Shown: positions 6,148-6,753 of the stretch, in pieces
Layout of the letters: the number at the start of each line of letters is the position of its first letter
Position numbering within the stretch: the first letter of the stretch is position 1
From: Chloroflexota bacterium
GTDB taxonomy: Bacteria > Chloroflexota > UBA5177 > JANWHV01
Assembly (NCBI GenBank): GCA_025924845.1
Contig: JAICHN010000287.1
Coordinates: 1-6,753, forward strand
DNA length: 6,753 bases
Direction: 5' to 3'
The notes under the pieces: generated by a model
Databases searched by the model: none
Seen by the model: only the letters and a program-made list of their open reading frames with translations
What the model was told of the DNA's origin: nothing
Position numbers and translations under genes: made by a program

Positions 6148-6753
6148 ATGAAACAAGAGCCGCATAGGGCCGCTGCCCAGCCGGTTCGGCTGGACGGTTC
6201 GCCCCTTGCGATCGATGACGTCGCAGCCGTTGCCCGCGAGGGACAGCCGGTATCCTTGAGCGCCGGCGCGCGCGAGGCCATCGAACGTGGGCGCACGGTC
6301 ATCGAGAAAATCCTGGCCCGCGACGACACGGTCTACGGTGTGAACACCGGCTTCGGCAGCCTCGCTCGGGTCCGTGTTTCGCCCGAACAGGTGGTGGAAC
6401 TGCAGCGTAACCTGATCCGCAGCCACGCCGCCGGGGTGGGCGATCCGCTTCCGGTAGAGGTGTCACGCGCCATGCTGCTGATTACTGCCGCAAGCCTCGC
6501 CCGTGGCTACTCCGGCGTACGGCCCGTTCTGGTCGAGTCTCTCATTGTCCTTCTGAACGCAGGCGTCCACCCCGTAATTCCCTGGCAGGGCTCGCTGGGG
6601 GCGAGCGGCGATCTTGCTCCGCTCGCCCACGTGGCGCTGGTTTTGCAAGGCGAAGGCGAAGCGTTTTACGGCGCGGATCGCCTACCGGGGGGCGTAGCCC
6701 TCAAACGCGCCGGGCTTTCGCCTCTGGTTCTGGCGGCCAAGGAAGGGCTGGCC
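6148..6753 (+). CDS. hutH: Histidine ammonia-lyase, 3' end beyond window
   Basis: Cytoplasmic enzyme that removes ammonia from L-histidine to give trans-urocanate (EC 4.3.1.3), the first step of the Hut pathway. The 202 visible codons are the N-terminal part of a protein that is usually about 510 residues. Motifs in order: TVYGVNTGFGSLA with the catalytic Tyr63; LQRNLIRSHAAGVG with Ser92-His93, the pair typical of histidine rather than tyrosine or phenylalanine lyases; LARGYSGVRP; GSLGASGDLAPLAH, whose Ala152-Ser153-Gly154 cyclise into the MIO electrophile; and KEGLA at the edge, the start of the family KEGLALxNGT block. No truncation or frameshift appears within the window. Whether hutU, hutI or hutC follow cannot be seen. 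Some aromatic-amino-acid ammonia-lyases and mutases share this fold, but the Ser-His pair favours histidine. Confidence 0.94.
   Translation, partial: MKQEPHRAAAQPVRLDGSPLAIDDVAAVAREGQPVSLSAGAREAIERGRTVIEKILARDDTVYGVNTGFGSLARVRVSPEQVVELQRNLIRSHAAGVGDPLPVEVSRAMLLITAASLARGYSGVRPVLVESLIVLLNAGVHPVIPWQGSLGASGDLAPLAHVALVLQGEGEAFYGADRLPGGVALKRAGLSPLVLAAKEGLA

Overview
The window is GC-rich, densely coding bacterial chromosome, probably from a proteobacterium. The Lon protein reads most like gammaproteobacterial LonA (for example the blocks [12 protein letters not shown] and [16 protein letters not shown]), but the exact lineage cannot be fixed from these bases. No insertion sequence, phage gene, tRNA, rRNA or CRISPR array is visible.

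Layout. (1) Positions 1-1936, minus strand: a two-component system, with an OmpR-type response regulator followed after 30 nt by a membrane sensor histidine kinase whose C-terminal end lies beyond the left edge. (2) Positions 1937-2187: a divergent intergenic region with a candidate extended -10 promoter for the regulator, a tandem half-site repeat with 10-bp periodicity, and a perfect GC-rich inverted repeat. (3) Positions 2188-5534, plus strand: a short Hsp20 small heat-shock protein followed after 71 nt by an unusually long LonA protease. (4) Positions 5535-5654: a convergent 3' region with a strong hairpin directly after lon. (5) Positions 5655-5978, minus strand: an L-rhamnose mutarotase (RhaM family) with a GTG start. 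(6) Positions 5979-6147: a second divergent intergenic region. (7) Positions 6148-6753, plus strand: the first 202 codons of a histidine ammonia-lyase (hutH), cut by the right edge.

How the genes work together. Hsp20 (a holdase) and Lon (an ATP-dependent protease) form a plausible protein quality-control unit: one keeps damaged proteins soluble, the other degrades them. The divergent two-component system could sense envelope or chemical stress, but its link to hsp20-lon is only inferred from position. RhaM and HutH belong to unrelated catabolic routes (deoxy-sugar anomer interconversion and histidine breakdown) and share only a divergent promoter region.

The most unusual item is the Lon protein. 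At 948 residues it carries a roughly 117-residue, aromatic-free, acidic, Ala/Ser/Asp/Thr-rich insertion inside the small AAA+ subdomain, just before the protease domain, and also an acidic N-terminal extension of about 37 residues. No wholly new multi-gene system is supported here.
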